From positions 1,228,501 through 1,292,500 of the forward strand of contig JAWQEG010000506.1 of the NCBI GenBank assembly GCA_033782935.1: DNA of 64,000 nt, read 5' to 3'. Each line of letters starts with the position of its first letter. Position 1 is the stretch's first letter. The notes beneath the pieces were generated by a model, which saw only the letters and a program-made list of their open reading frames with translations, did no database searches and was not told the origin of the DNA. The position numbers and the translations under genes are program-made. This stretch comes from Petrolisthes cinctipes. Its lineage: Eukaryota > Arthropoda > Malacostraca > Decapoda > Porcellanidae. This document shows, in pieces, positions 26,114-36,330 of this stretch.

Positions 26114-27687
26114 TTTGCTACTATTTCTAAATATGGCAGATTTACCAAAATACCGTTGTCAAGTTTATTTACAAGCGTTCTTAGTCTCTTGTTCACAATC
26201 TGATATTTTTTTTTCTTTTGTGGAACTTTCCTACCCATCATATGGTGCTGTCTTGTGATGGCTAACCTGTGTTGATCCTTCTGATACTTGGAAGCAAGCA
26301 CCGGCAGTTGTGGATGGTTGGGGAGTGTCTTTGCGAAGCCGTTATGCCACCCCTCGAGTGAATTGTTTGTCCTAGGGAGGTCTTGTTTCACTCTGTTGTA
26401 CATATTCCAACACAAATACGAAAACTGTCCTGGAATTATCAGCGTATCTCTCACACGCTGCCCAACGTACGTGTCCTGGAAATATTTTATGAATTTCATC
26501 AAACCATCATCCCTTGGTATTTCATCTTCAAGAATTAGTGTCATGTAATGATGCACTTCATTAAGAGGCACAAAAGCAAGGGCAAGCAATCTCCTCACTC
26601 GTAAGGCAAAGGTAGGCTGTTCCTTGTATTGTGCACTGAGTCCTAAACTTTGGATGTGCCTCCATGCAGACTGTCCCAAATGAAAAAAGCAGCCTGCAAT
26701 TTCAGCAGCAGGAAAACTGCACTCAAAAGCTTTCATGGCCGCTTTCTCAAAATCAGTCATAACTGAGGCAGGGTTAGGGACAGTGTCAATGGGGATAAGG
26801 TCAAGAATTTTATCTAACATTTTTCTGTAAACGAGTTCACTTTTTCCTGGCAACAGTGCATAAACACAGGGATACGTAACACCATCATAGTAGGCGTGGA
26901 GACTATACTGTTGCATGTAGCCCACCGGTGTCACTTTGAACGTCCCGTCGCCAAACCAGTGTCGCGACTGTGCGAGGAACCGAAGATCATCTGCTGCCGA
27001 AAATATCACCATTTCTTCTTCTTCGTAGCGTAGAAAGGGGTCTCCGGAAACGGTTGACCTAAAGGGCGCCAGTTCCCTAACACATGCTCGCTGACGAACC
27101 CGACGAAGTGTCCTTTTCACTGCATCAACAGTTGGTACAAGGTGAGCCCAACCAACTTCAACTTGTGCATAAAAGGTGTTAACAATGTGGCTAATGGGCT
27201 CTGCCGTGGTAGCTGCACGCTCCTTCATTGCTGACAACATAACATCGACCTCCGTCTGTCCATGAACTGGGGGATGGTTATGAGGAGAATTGTGGCCTTT
27301 GATGACATTACCATTGATGGTGCAAACTCTTGAACTGCACTCCCTGTTCATGCACTTCCAGTACACCTGCTCCTTCTTTTGTTTGTCCTTCGTGAACAGA
27401 TGTGGCCCAAATACTAATTTGACGTTACCCCTGTATGCTGATATTATTCTGCAGTGGTTGTTGGTTGACGAAGGTGAGGAATATTCTTCACTTGGCTCTT
27501 GATACGGTGACGGAGGAGGTGGATAATTGTGGTTGTTGGGTGACGAAGGAGAGGAATATTCTTCACTTGGCTCCTGATACGGTGACGGAGGAGGTGGATA
27601 ATCGTAACTCAGCTCCTCATATGATGATACACCAGGTTCTGGATATGGTGGTAAAGGCAGCTCTGGCTCTAGTGTGTGTTGTTCCAT
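26089..27687 (-). CDS. MULE transposase with N-terminal FLYWCH-type zinc finger
   Basis: 532-codon open frame from the first ATG downstream of the right TIR. Residues 1-80 are Pro/Ser/Tyr-rich and contain a tandem duplication of about 24 residues (YPPPPSPYQEPSEEY unit). A FLYWCH-type DNA-binding finger follows (KLVFGPHLFTK, YWKCMNRECSSRV, HNHPP). The MULE catalytic core has FGDGTFKVTP (first Asp), VMTDFEKAA (second Asp), GCFFHLGQSAWRH (C-x2-H) and NNSLEGWHN (Glu). It would bind the TIRs and catalyse cut-and-paste transposition in the nucleus. No broken motif is seen, so it could still be active. The ORF ends in IAFTTD inside a 62-bp tandem duplication. The exact start is uncertain because an upstream intron cannot be excluded. 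Confidence 0.92.
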   Translation of the reverse strand: MEQHTLEPELPLPPYPEPGVSSYEELSYDYPPPPSPYQEPSEEYSSPSSPNNHNYPPPPSPYQEPSEEYSSPSSTNNHCRIISAYRGNVKLVFGPHLFTKDKQKKEQVYWKCMNRECSSRVCTINGNVIKGHNSPHNHPPVHGQTEVDVMLSAMKERAATTAEPISHIVNTFYAQVEVGWAHLVPTVDAVKRTLRRVRQRACVRELAPFRSTVSGDPFLRYEEEEMVIFSAADDLRFLAQSRHWFGDGTFKVTPVGYMQQYSLHAYYDGVTYPCVYALLPGKSELVYRKMLDKILDLIPIDTVPNPASVMTDFEKAAMKAFECSFPAAEIAGCFFHLGQSAWRHIQSLGLSAQYKEQPTFALRVRRLLALAFVPLNEVHHYMTLILEDEIPRDDGLMKFIKYFQDTYVGQRVRDTLIIPGQFSYLCWNMYNRVKQDLPRTNNSLEGWHNGFAKTLPNHPQLPVLASKYQKDQHRLAITRQHHMMGRKVPQKKKKYQIVNKRLRTLVNKLDNGILVNLPYLEIVAKVIAFTTD

Positions 27688-27881
27688 GCTGATGAGCCTG
27701 TACTGACGTCGAGGTCAGCAGGTTGGGAGGAAGGAAGGTATGACAAATTTGAAGTCCCAAGTTCATATTATTGATTCATGATGATGGATACTTTGAAACT
27801 TCAAATGAGGTGCGAAGGGTTCACAGTGCACAAAGGTTCGGAGAAAGAAAGGCATGGTAAGTCCCATGTGAAGGGACAGGT

Positions 27882-27997
27882 AGTTCACAAAGGAACGAAC
27901 GACGCGGACTCTGTGTCGCCCGGTCTCTAAATCCAATGAGTACATGTCGACGCCGGGTCCGCGACATAGAGTCCCGGCGACGTTCAGTCCTAGAACC
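27882..27997. repeat. MULE terminal inverted repeat, right
   Basis: In reverse complement starts GGTTCTAGGACTGAAC then matches the left repeat from GTCGCCGGGACTC onward. Confidence 0.93.
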
Positions 27998-28708
27998 CTG
28001 TGGGAGTTGTAGTGGACAACGCTGCACCTGACTACCACCTACTACAACAACAACTTGACAACCTACAAGCCTGGACTGAAGCCAACAACGTCAGTATCAA
28101 CCACAACAAGACAGTTTTGATGCATCTGTACACATCCACCACACCTGTACCACCACCGACAGTCACACTGGGGGGACACCCACTCCAGGTTGTGGAAACA
28201 ACCAAAATCCTGGGAATTATGCTGGACAGCAAGTTGGACTGGAAGCATCATATTACCACACTACCCAGTCTGCCTCTTACCGTCTGTACATGCTGAGAAG
28301 GCTAAAGTCCCTAGGTACACCACAGTGTGAGCTGAGGAGTATATATCATATGTTTATACTCTCCAAGCTCACCTATGCCTCCCCATTAACACCACACAGA
28401 AGAAACAGCTTGAACGAGTACAGAAAAGGGCTTGTCGTATAATACTGGGGGCAGACTACACTACATACAGTGAGGCCCTTATCACCCTTGGCATGGTCTC
28501 CCTAGACACAGTACACCACAACATTCTGTGTCGATTTAGCATAGAACTGTTAAGAAACCCAAGACATCGAGATATGCTCCCCCCTTCCCTTCCACCACCA
28601 CGACAATCGACGAGGCACAACAACATCTTAACACCGATAAGGGCACGTACTGACCGCTACAACAACAGTCCCATACCCACTATGGTCAGAAATATTAACA
28701 ACAAATAA
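27998..28708 (+). pseudogene. LINE reverse transcriptase, C-terminal part
   Basis: Continues the reading frame broken by the MULE: after the target duplication it reads VDNAAPDYHLLQQQLDNL, then WTEANNVSINHNKT and TKILGIMLDSKLDWKHHI. Small frameshifts follow near 28,265 and 28,385; between them and after them the frames read YRLYMLRRLKSLG and KKQLERVQKRACRIILGAD, the usual RT thumb and C-terminal region. Stop at about 28,706 after NNK. Decayed. Confidence 0.85.
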
Positions 28709-28841
28709 TACTATGTCTATATTTGTCTCACCATCATAACATCTTTCATTGTTGTATATATAAAACCATTCCCATCAATCATCAACCATATATAATATAC
28801 TGTGTATTTTCAGCCTTATGGCTGCAACCTCAATAAACCGC

Positions 28842-28881
<40 letters not shown>
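28842..28881. repeat. (TTA)n microsatellite, LINE 3' tail
   Basis: About 13 TTA repeats directly after CAATAAACCGC, the 3' end of the plus-strand LINE. Confidence 0.95.
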
Positions 28882-29080
28882 GTAGCTCAATCTGTATTGC
28901 CCCACACGGACACAGGCGCTCCTCCACAGGTAATCGGCTTCTCCCTCGCCTGTTCCACCAGCCTGTCTCCACACCTAACGAATGTCCGCTTATCATAAAC
29001 TGTGTAACCGACATTCTATGCACAGCATTTATACATTGCCAAATGGGATATACATCGTGTACCTCAAAAAGATAATTCAT
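28882..29080 (-). pseudogene. Fragment of another LINE, reverse transcriptase C-terminus
   Basis: Minus-strand frame reading SVTQFMISGHSLGVETGWW, then RSRLPVEERLCPCGAIQIE before it meets the (TTA)n tail. This resembles the zinc-binding C-terminal region of LINE polyproteins (ERxCxCG then IExEHxL). The plus-strand LINE seems to have inserted into or recombined with it. Only about 60 residues remain. Confidence 0.55.
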
Positions 29081-30351
29081 AGATTTATATGTACTGTAAG
29101 TCTCCTGGATGATTCAGACTGAAGTATGCCACTCCTAAGCTTTTCTTGTGCCAAGACGATGTCATCAACATCAAAATTTATCAAGTGTTTGATATAATTA
29201 CTAGTTCTATTATTCAAACTGGTTACCTTCCTAACTACATACATTAGAGGATCATCTTGCATAATAATCTTCCCTCTTTAGCCATGTATTTTTATAAAAC
29301 TTTCTCTGTCTTTGTTTTACAAGGTCTGGAAGGGGTGGATATCCTACTTCACAATAATACAAATCATTACACGTTGACATTCGCACCCCTAGTATCTATT
29401 TTATTCCCCAATTATACAGTTTAATAACTGGCTTTAGGTCACATTGAGCCAAGACTTACATCTGTACAATATGGACGACATCAGAGCTGCATCAAAGACT
29501 CTGCGCTCAACATAAAATGGAACTTCTCCAATTTTCTTCCAAAAAGAGTCAAATTTCAATGCACGAGACATCTTGGCTCGCGAGTGAGAGAGACCTCAAA
29601 CCTCAATCCACTATAATGGCAACGTCACAACTATCTAAATTGCTGTCTAAATTCAGTATATATCACTCACGCAACTGGCGAACTGACACCATCGACCGAA
29701 TAAGGGAAGAGAGTGAGTACTGTATCTCGAAATTGTTTATGTTTCTGTAGTTTCTATCGTTGACTGGATTCAAACTGCCAATTTTTTTTCGGGGGTGTTA
29801 GTTCTGTATGCCAACCACCTGGTATCTGTACTCACTCATGTAAACGTAGATGTCCACATATACTCGTATATACAGAAGCACAAGTGCAGACATAGAAACA
29901 TATGCATGCACATAAAGACACACACCCTCTCATAGACACGCAAACTCACATATTAAGCAGTCAAAAGTAGAAATTCGCAACAGACCCTAAGGAAAAGGTG
30001 CTGAGCATCTTCTCGTTGCCAGTACTAATCACAAGCCAGGAGACACCATCATTGGCCGGAGATTGTAGTGGGAGTTGATTCGATAAACTTTTTCTGGACA
30101 GCTGATGGAGAACATTCAGAAAAAAGTCACACTTGCAGCGATCTGAGGGAAGTGTCTTTGCTTGGTTTGACGAGTGGTACTTTGCATGTACTCGTATAGT
30201 CGATCAAAAAACTATCATGCCGGTGGGACTCAATAATATCCTAAAGGAACTCTGTAGGTCGTGTTGTTCAGGTCGCTTTCCAGTAGTAGTCGTCAGAGGT
30301 GTCAGGATGTTTCACTTGGGAAATGGCCCTATAGTTTTTAGAGGGACTGTA
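29081..30351. other. Mostly non-coding DNA with one possible host exon
   Basis: No transposon protein is recognisable. Around 29,440-29,480 the sequence CATTGAGCCAAG...ATGGACGACAT resembles 57,417-57,449, so part is probably an old retroelement UTR shared between the two places. The stretch 29,616-29,712 reads as a possible first coding exon (see its own entry). Confidence 0.5.
29616..29712 (+). other. Possible first coding exon of a host gene (weak)
   Basis: An ATG in fair context (ATAATGG) opens 32 codons reading MATSQLSKLLSKFSIYHSRN and onward, Ser/Lys/Arg-rich like a mitochondrial targeting peptide, ending at AAGAGA|GTGAGTAC, a strong 5' splice site. I recognise no protein. It may be chance. 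Confidence 0.2.
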
Positions 30352-30514
30352 CAGTCGGCGGCAGAAGTCCTGTTACCTCACCTGCTTCACCGAGACACGC
30401 AGTGTTCATGGACTCGAGAAATATGCACGTTTTCTACACTTAATAATCTCGAGTCTATGAACATCGCGTGCCTCGGTGAAGCAAGTGAGGCGACAGGACA
30501 TTTGCCGCCGACTG
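30352..30514. mobile_element. Palindromic 163-bp MITE, Tc1/mariner-like (copy 2)
   Basis: Same length and same ends as 19,909-20,071 (CAGTCGGCGGCAGAAG at the left; GCCGCCGACTG at the right), flanked by TA at 30,350-30,351 and 30,515-30,516. The internal loop differs by a few bases. Confidence 0.93.
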
Positions 30515-30516
30515 TA

Positions 30517-30929
30517 CATTGCTGTGGTTACAAGACGGTAGAGTTCTAGCGAAAGCCGTTCTTGGGTAGCGAATATAAATCGGCTGGGAGAGTGGAGGCG
30601 AAGACTGTATATTTTCATTGTGCTTGACTTAATTAAGCAGTATATCTTTCACATTTTAGGTAGGAGGGCTAAGCAGCCCCGAGCCAGGGCAGTACAACCA
30701 CCGGGGTAACGGGAGACTCATGTACTCAAGGGTACTATTTTCTTTCCCAGGCCACGGTTGCTGGACCATAGCTTTCTGCCTCCCACACACTTGAGCTCCA
30801 GGAAAACCCAATAAATACACACACATAACCATACTAAATAAACACTACACTCACTATCCTCTCCATACACACAATTCTTCACACATCACAACACTTCAAA
30901 TTGCACGAACAATTCTAGACCCCAAAATC
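30517..30929 (+). other. Probable 5' region of the following LINE
   Basis: No open frame of note. From about 30,660 the sequence is GC-richer (GGCTAAGCAGCCCCGAGCC) and leads without a visible break into the LINE coding start at 30,930, so it may be its 5' UTR. Confidence 0.35.
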
Positions 30930-31296
30930 ATGGCATCTACAATCTTAATTGCAAATGCGGTGGTATCTCGGATGACCACCCACGGTAGGGTAGAGCTGCA
31001 AATACAGGGCTCTCCCGGTCGTCATCAAGTAACTATGTCAGCTCGTCAGTGTAGAGACGCAATATACTTTGCGAACATTCGTGGATTTCTTTCAAATCTT
31101 AATTCCGTTCACCAGTTCCTAGAAGCCCAATCCCCAGCCTACTTTTCCTCACAGAACCCCAAACTTCACCTACTTCACCCTCCATCTTCAACTTCCCCAG
31201 CTACCAATTTCACCATAACCTTAGGTCTAAGGGCGGCATTTGTTGCTTCACTAAATCTGAACCCTGGACAGTCTAATCAACTTTACATCACCTAAC
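30930..31296 (+). pseudogene. LINE endonuclease, N-terminal remnant
   Basis: 121-codon frame. Residues from about 40 read CRDAIYFANIRGFLSNLNSV then HQFLEAQSPAYF, the start of the LINE apurinic-like endonuclease (usually followed by an Ile/Leu-x-Glu-Thr metal-binding motif; here the expected ETKL is altered to NPKL). The rest of the frame is out of phase: the correct frame reads GGICCFTKSE further along. Decayed. Confidence 0.7.
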
Positions 31297-31307
31297 TTTG
31301 ATTATTC

Positions 31308-32076
31308 CAAGGCCGCTTGAAGAGTAGGTCTTCCCGCGTCTGTCTCTAAACTCGTCCTACCCCGCGTATGACGTCAGACAGAAGAGTGACAGGATGGGTG
31401 ACTCCCCTCACCTCACCTCACATCACCTTAACCCAATCAGACCCACGTATTCTCACTCACACTCAGTAGTAGCCGGCGACACGCCCCCCAAAATAAATGA
31501 TAAGAGACCTTACTAGCCCATGGAAACAGGTAATATACTATATTTTTTATACGGACATGAACAAGGATATTTCTTTTGATTTAATTAGCAGGGTAGAAGC
31601 AGTTGGATACCCAGTAGTAGCCATAGTGAATGATCTCAGTCCCACAAATGTAAGATTATGGAACAATCTGAGTGTAAATGTAGATCATACCTCTTTCACT
31701 AATCCAGCTGCTGCAGACAGGGAAGTATGCGTGTTTGCAGATGCCCCTCACTTGATGAAGTTGATTCGTAACAATTTTCTTGACTATGGGTTTATTGTAC
31801 ATTATACTACGAAAGTCAATTGTGAATGTGTGTCACATAATCATGTTGATGTAACAGGAGTTCGAAGGATGAACGTCAGGAAGGCTGTTCAGTTTATTTT
31901 AATAATTCCTTGTGTGAAATGGAAGACATTGAGAACTGTCTTCCAATAAGAAGAAGAAGAAGAGACATTAGAAAAGGCAATGGAAACAGAAGGACTGAGG
32001 TACATTGGGGGTTATTTTGTCAAAAAATTTCCACAGTACAATTTCCTAGGCACAGATGACTCTTCAAGCGGCCTTG
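31308..32076 (+). mobile_element. P-element-like DNA transposon, internally deleted
   Basis: 769 bp with perfect 18-bp terminal inverted repeats (CAAGGCCGCTTGAAGAGT) and an exact 8-bp target duplication GATTATTC (31,300-31,307 and 32,077-32,084). The empty site exists at 33,019 in the second LINE copy, confirming the boundaries. 8-bp duplications fit P and hAT elements; the protein inside settles it as P-type. Confidence 0.93.
31497..31949 (+). pseudogene. P-element/THAP9-type transposase fragment
   Basis: 150-codon frame matching the middle of P-element transposase: LTSPWKQVIYYIFYTDM, GYPVVAIVNDLSPTNVRLW, FADAPHLMKLIRNNFLDYGF. In the family this covers part of the RNase-H-like catalytic domain up to the GTP-binding insertion. 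The N-terminal THAP DNA-binding domain is absent. A separate short frame at 31,980 (GLRYIGGYFVKKFPQ) matches the C-terminal region, so the central part is deleted. Non-autonomous remnant. Confidence 0.88.
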
Positions 32077-32309
32077 GATTATTCCATTTACAAACTACAA
32101 TCGGCAAATCAAACCAAATATATTTGTTGTGTTTACCGATCCCCAAATGTCACTCCAGACTCAAGCCTCTTTGACTCTTTATTATCTCAACTTGGTAACC
32201 TTGTTGAATGGCTCATTCATTCGGCCAGAACGGATGATTCTGGGCTTGAATGTGAGCTGTTCACTTATAAAGCAACCGACTCGCATACCCTGACCATTAC
32301 CCATACTTA

Positions 32310-32942
32310 TTGGTAGGTGGTTAGTGTTGTAGCCACCAACTAGAAGTTGTGCTGCTACCTAAAGAAAGACTCCTGTGTAAGGGCCACTGTCAGGGTTTCT
32401 CCACTACAACTTCTCAGCCTAAGGAGCTAGTGTCTATAACTCTCTTTAAGTAGAAGTGCTAGAGTCTATAACTCTCTTGTTAAAGTGCTCAAGGAAGAGA
32501 GAGATGCGGTGAATAGTTCCCAATGATTTATTATCAAAACAAGTTAACACTATATACATTTTACTGCGGACCTGACGTTAACAAAGCTAAGAGTATTTTA
32601 TTATGGTATTAAATGTATAATACATATGTTGTATACAGGAAATTTTGCAAAATTATGCAGACAATGATATTACACAAAATGGCAAAGAGAACATGCTGAA
32701 AGAAATTGTATAGGCTATCTGCATGAAGGAATGTAATAGTAAAAGAATCACAATACAGGGCAGGCAGATAATTAGAAAATGGTTACACACTCAATAAAAG
32801 AAAATGGACCTATTTTATGGCACACTACATAATCCAGGCCACATAACCCTTAAGTATTTCTAATAGGGAATCTGTTGCCCGGAGTAGTTTGGAGAATTCA
32901 TAGAGCTCCAGTAAGGACCCTTACATTTTTTTAAACTACGGG
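32310..32942. other. 633-bp spacer between duplicated LINE segments
   Basis: Not LINE coding sequence. AT-rich, with a short internal repeat (GTCTATAACTCTCTT at about 32,432 and 32,464). It starts near TGTTGTAGCCACC and ends near CCCTTACA, which resembles LTR ends, but I see no target duplication, so a solo LTR is only a possibility. Confidence 0.4.
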
Positions 32943-33535
32943 CCTAAGGGCGGTATTTGTTGCTTCACTAAATCTGAACTCACCCTGGACGGTCTAATCA
33001 ACTTTACATCACCTAACTTTGATTATTCCATTTACAAACTACAATCGTCCAATCAAACCAAATATATTTGTTGTGTTTACCGATCCCCAATTGTCACTCC
33101 AGACTCAAGCCTCTTTGACTCTTTAATTTCTCAACTTGGTAACCTTGTTGAATGGCTCATTCATTCGGCCAGAACGGATGATTCTGGGCTTGAATGTGAG
33201 CTGTTCGCTTATAAAGCAACTTATAAAGCAACCGACTCGCATACCTGACAACCCTGACCATAACCCATACTTACTAGATTTATTCTTATCTAATAACCCA
33301 GATGACTATGTTACAGAAGTATTGTCACCACTCGGTACAACTGACCACTACCTCATAAAGGCCTCTTTTTTTATGTCCCAAACTCCTACCTACTCCGAAC
33401 CCGTCAAGGTGACAAAGTGGCACTATGACAGGGCGGATTGGGAGGGATTCGGAAATTATCTGTCGACATTCCTTGGCGTTAATTTTTTCCAGACGATTCA
33501 AACCGCACTCTACCACTCTAAACTATATCACTGAT
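32943..33535 (+). pseudogene. LINE endonuclease segment, copy 2, and C-terminal endonuclease
   Basis: Better preserved copy of the endonuclease middle part (GGICCFTKSELTLDGLINF in the correct frame) running on into PDNPDHNPYLLDLFLSN and SPLGTTDHYLIKASF, the Thr-Asp-His terminus of the endonuclease. It contains a small tandem duplication (CTTATAAAGCAA twice near 33,208). This copy lacks the P element. Confidence 0.8.
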
Positions 33536-35036
33536 TTAATCAAAATCAAAATGGAACTTTTCATACCTTCCCAGAAATACAATAAAAGATCTGACTCCCA
33601 AAAATGGTTTGACCATAATTGCGCCCGAGCAATATCACAAAAAGCAATAACCTATAATGCATACACAAAATCACGAACATTAGAATCATATAATTATTTC
33701 AAAATTGTTAGAAATCATGCTAAAGTGGTAACAGGTCTGGCCAAATCTAATTCCTTTATAAAAAGGCAAACATATTATTGAATAATCCCAATGACATTAC
33801 AAAATTTTGGTCAACTCTTAACTCTTTCAATTCCAATTTCAATAGAGCATCATCCATACCAACTTTATAATCTCCAATAGGTACACTAGTAAGTGACCCA
33901 CGTGGAAAAGCCAACATCCTTGCCAGTATATTCTCCACTAACTCAACCATGGAAGATAGGGAACAGAATGTTCCTGTACTCAATATTGATTCCCCAGAAA
34001 TTCCCACTTTGAAGATCTAGACCAAACAAGTTAAAAGAATCGTTGTCCTAAAAGAATGCTCCTCAGAACTGGCTCCCATTCTTTCTAAACTATTCCATTT
34101 ATGTATTCGGACTGCATCTTTCCCTAGAACCTGGAAAGAAGCAAATATCCACCCAGTGCCCATAAAAGGTACCTCATCTGGTCCAACTAATTACAAACCA
34201 ATAGCTATTACTTCCACTCTGGGTAAGGTATTTGAAATCGTAATCAATAATCACATAACCAAACATCTCGAAACCAATAAACTGATAATCGATAAAAATA
34301 TGGATTCAGGCACGGACGATCCACTGCCGATATACTCAGCTATATTACACATAAAAATTTTCAGTCAATAGATCAGCATGGTGAAACCCATACAATAGCT
34401 CTAGAAATCTCCATCAGCTCTAGAAATCTGAATCACTCATAACTTCCAATAGTACAAATATTCCCTTACCTTCAAGTATTTATTACCTTAGTGTATCTAT
34501 CCCTCAGGGCTAACTTCAGTTGGACATCCTATGTTCATTCAAGTGCCATAAAGGCCTCGCAAAAGATAGGTCTTCTTTACAGAGTTCGTGAATTTTTCAC
34601 GGACGAGCAGTTAGCTGTAATTTATAAGAGTCATGTTCGTTCTCAGATGGAATACTGCTCACCAATATGGAGTGGATGTGGGGAGGTGGCACTTAGGCAA
34701 TTCGATAAAATTCATAATAAAGCTGTACGAATTAACAATAACCCTCTAATCACAAATGAATCCCCTCCCTTACACATCCGAAGAAATGTTGCATCCCTTT
34801 CCTTATTATATAGATCATATCATGGTAAATGTTTGGATGAGCTTGCCCTAATCGTGCCACCTCATCGCATCTTTCCCCGTGGTACCAGGTCAGCTGCTAG
34901 AGCCATCACTTTGCAATCTCTCCTCTCCAATGTAAAACTACTGCTTTTCAGAATTCGTTTATTCCTAGACCCACGTCGTTATGGAATGCACTTCCTCAAA
35001 ACTGCTTTCCACCAGTTTTTAATCCTCAGTAATTAA
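33536..35036 (+). pseudogene. LINE reverse transcriptase, catalytic core deleted
   Basis: In order: linker (SQKWFDHNCARAISQKA), RT fingers (CIRTASFPRTWKEANIHPV, GPTNYKPIAITSTLGKVFE), then GFRHGRSTADILSYITHK in a shifted frame, then a jump at about 34,400-34,490 directly to the RT thumb (NFSWTSYVHSSAIKASQK, VIYKSHVRSQMEYCSPIWSG) and a C-terminus ending SN at 35,036. Motifs A (only ALEIS remains), B and C with the YADD box are missing, about 190 residues by comparison with related LINEs. AGCTCTAGAAATCT occurs twice at the scar. Confidence 0.85.
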
Positions 35037-35145
35037 ATTTAACTGTTACAATCATTTTATGAAGGAAGGATGCCAATAGGCACATGGACTTTGTTTTCAT
35101 AGATTTTTTTTTTCCTTCCTCCTTTCTGATTCAATAAAAAAAAAT

Positions 35146-35597
<452 letters not shown>

Positions 35598-35963
35598 TCA
35601 ATCTATTGCCAGACGCCTCAATCCCCGAAGGGGTGGCCACAAATGAATCGCCTCCATGAACTCCTGTTCCTCCTCCCACCCCATACCACTTTCTCTCACA
35701 TACCTCTCAACTCCATCCCTCCACCTCACTCTCGATCTGCCCCTCCCGCTCCGTCCCTCCACCTCAATCTCGTACACTCTTTTACCCAACCTCTCGCTTC
35801 CCATACGCTCCACATGACCGAACCACCTCAAGGTCTTCCTTTTCACACTCTCCAATACGTCCACACCCACACCACACTGCTCCCGTACCTCTTCATTTGT
35901 CAGTCTGTCTCTCCATGTCACTCCACACGCACTTCTAAGGTAGCTCATTTTTACCCTCCTCAA
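35598..35963 (-). pseudogene. LINE 3' fragment, reverse transcriptase C-terminus
   Basis: Minus-strand frame of 121 codons reading VKMSYLRSACGVTWRDR, KRKTLRWFGHVERMGSERL, RGRSRVRWRDGVERY: the C-terminal region typical of RTE/R1-group LINE proteins. Starts abruptly at about 35,963, where the I-type LINE begins, so it is truncated. Ends with LAID then TAG. Confidence 0.8.
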
Positions 35964-36330
35964 CCTCTACCAAGCGACCCGTTGATGCCTCGTCCGCCTC
36001 CTTGCAGGATTCTGATGGTGTGGACTGTTTGCCTCCAGCTGCCAAGACTGCCAAGGGTGCTTCAGCTGTGCATGACGTACATTCTCTGACTCACCCTGGT
36101 GTTTCTTCTTTGTATACCAACTCCTTCCCCTCGTCCAACCTTCCTGCTTTTGCCCCGAGAAATGCCTATGTCAAGCTCTCCTTCTCTGGAAACCCATCTA
36201 CGGACACAAAGCTGCGTTGGTTGTCTGATGTCAACAGGGCCTTCCAGCTGCAGCGTGAACTGGCTGAAGTGAAGATGGCTGCTGTCACCTCCCGGTTTGT
36301 CTACATCTCTAGGAAGCGTCAGCCTGCCAG

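Larger units (their letters stand above)
25754..27997 (-). mobile_element. MULE (Mutator-like) DNA transposon with intact ends and transposase
   Basis: 2,244-bp element inside the LINE reverse transcriptase. Long terminal inverted repeats of about 116 bp (25,754-25,870 and 27,882-27,997) share GTCGCCGGGACTC, CATGTACTCATT and TCGTTCGTTCCTTTGTGAAC; the outermost 15 or so bases match less well. CTGTGGGAGTTG flanks it on both sides (25,742-25,753 and 27,998-28,009), up to 12 bp; MULEs usually make 8-10 bp, so part of this may be chance. Excising element plus one duplication restores the LINE frame. One minus-strand transposase gene occupies most of the interior with no stop or frameshift. Confidence 0.93.
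24711..28881 (+). mobile_element. 5'-truncated LINE (CR1/L2/jockey-like) split by a MULE
   Basis: Plus-strand LINE beginning inside the endonuclease-to-RT linker, so the endonuclease is lost by 5' truncation. The reverse transcriptase runs to 25,753, is interrupted by the MULE transposon (25,754-27,997), and resumes in frame at 28,010. The C-terminal part ends at 28,708, followed by a 3' UTR, a CAATAAACCGC signal near 28,831 and a (TTA)n tail (28,842-28,881). The YVDD form of the catalytic motif, the absence of RNase H and the microsatellite tail place it in the CR1/L2/jockey assemblage; I cannot resolve the clade by eye. Confidence 0.88.
31226..32309 (+). pseudogene. LINE endonuclease segment, copy 1, split by P element
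   Basis: The endonuclease middle part (SPNFDYSIYKLQ, KYICCVYRSPNVTPD, NLVEWLIHSARTDD) up to CCCATACTTATT. It matches 32,943-33,273 but has lost five bases near 31,260 and carries the P-element remnant between GATTATTC repeats. After about 32,309 it stops matching LINE sequence. Confidence 0.8.
30930..35145 (+). mobile_element. Decayed LINE (CR1/jockey-like) with internal insertions and deletions
   Basis: Plus-strand LINE remains in order: N-terminal part of the endonuclease (to about 31,300), a P-element remnant, endonuclease repeated, RT-linker, RT fingers, then the RT thumb and C-terminus, ending at 35,036 with a 3' UTR and TTCAATAAAAAAAAATACC near 35,130. It is broken by frameshifts, a partial duplication of the endonuclease with a 633-bp spacer, and loss of the RT catalytic core. 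No RNase H follows the RT. Confidence 0.85.

Noticed and set aside
32310..32942. A solo LTR
   Set aside because: TG and CA at the ends alone are weak evidence; there is no target duplication or primer-binding context. Kept as an unidentified spacer.
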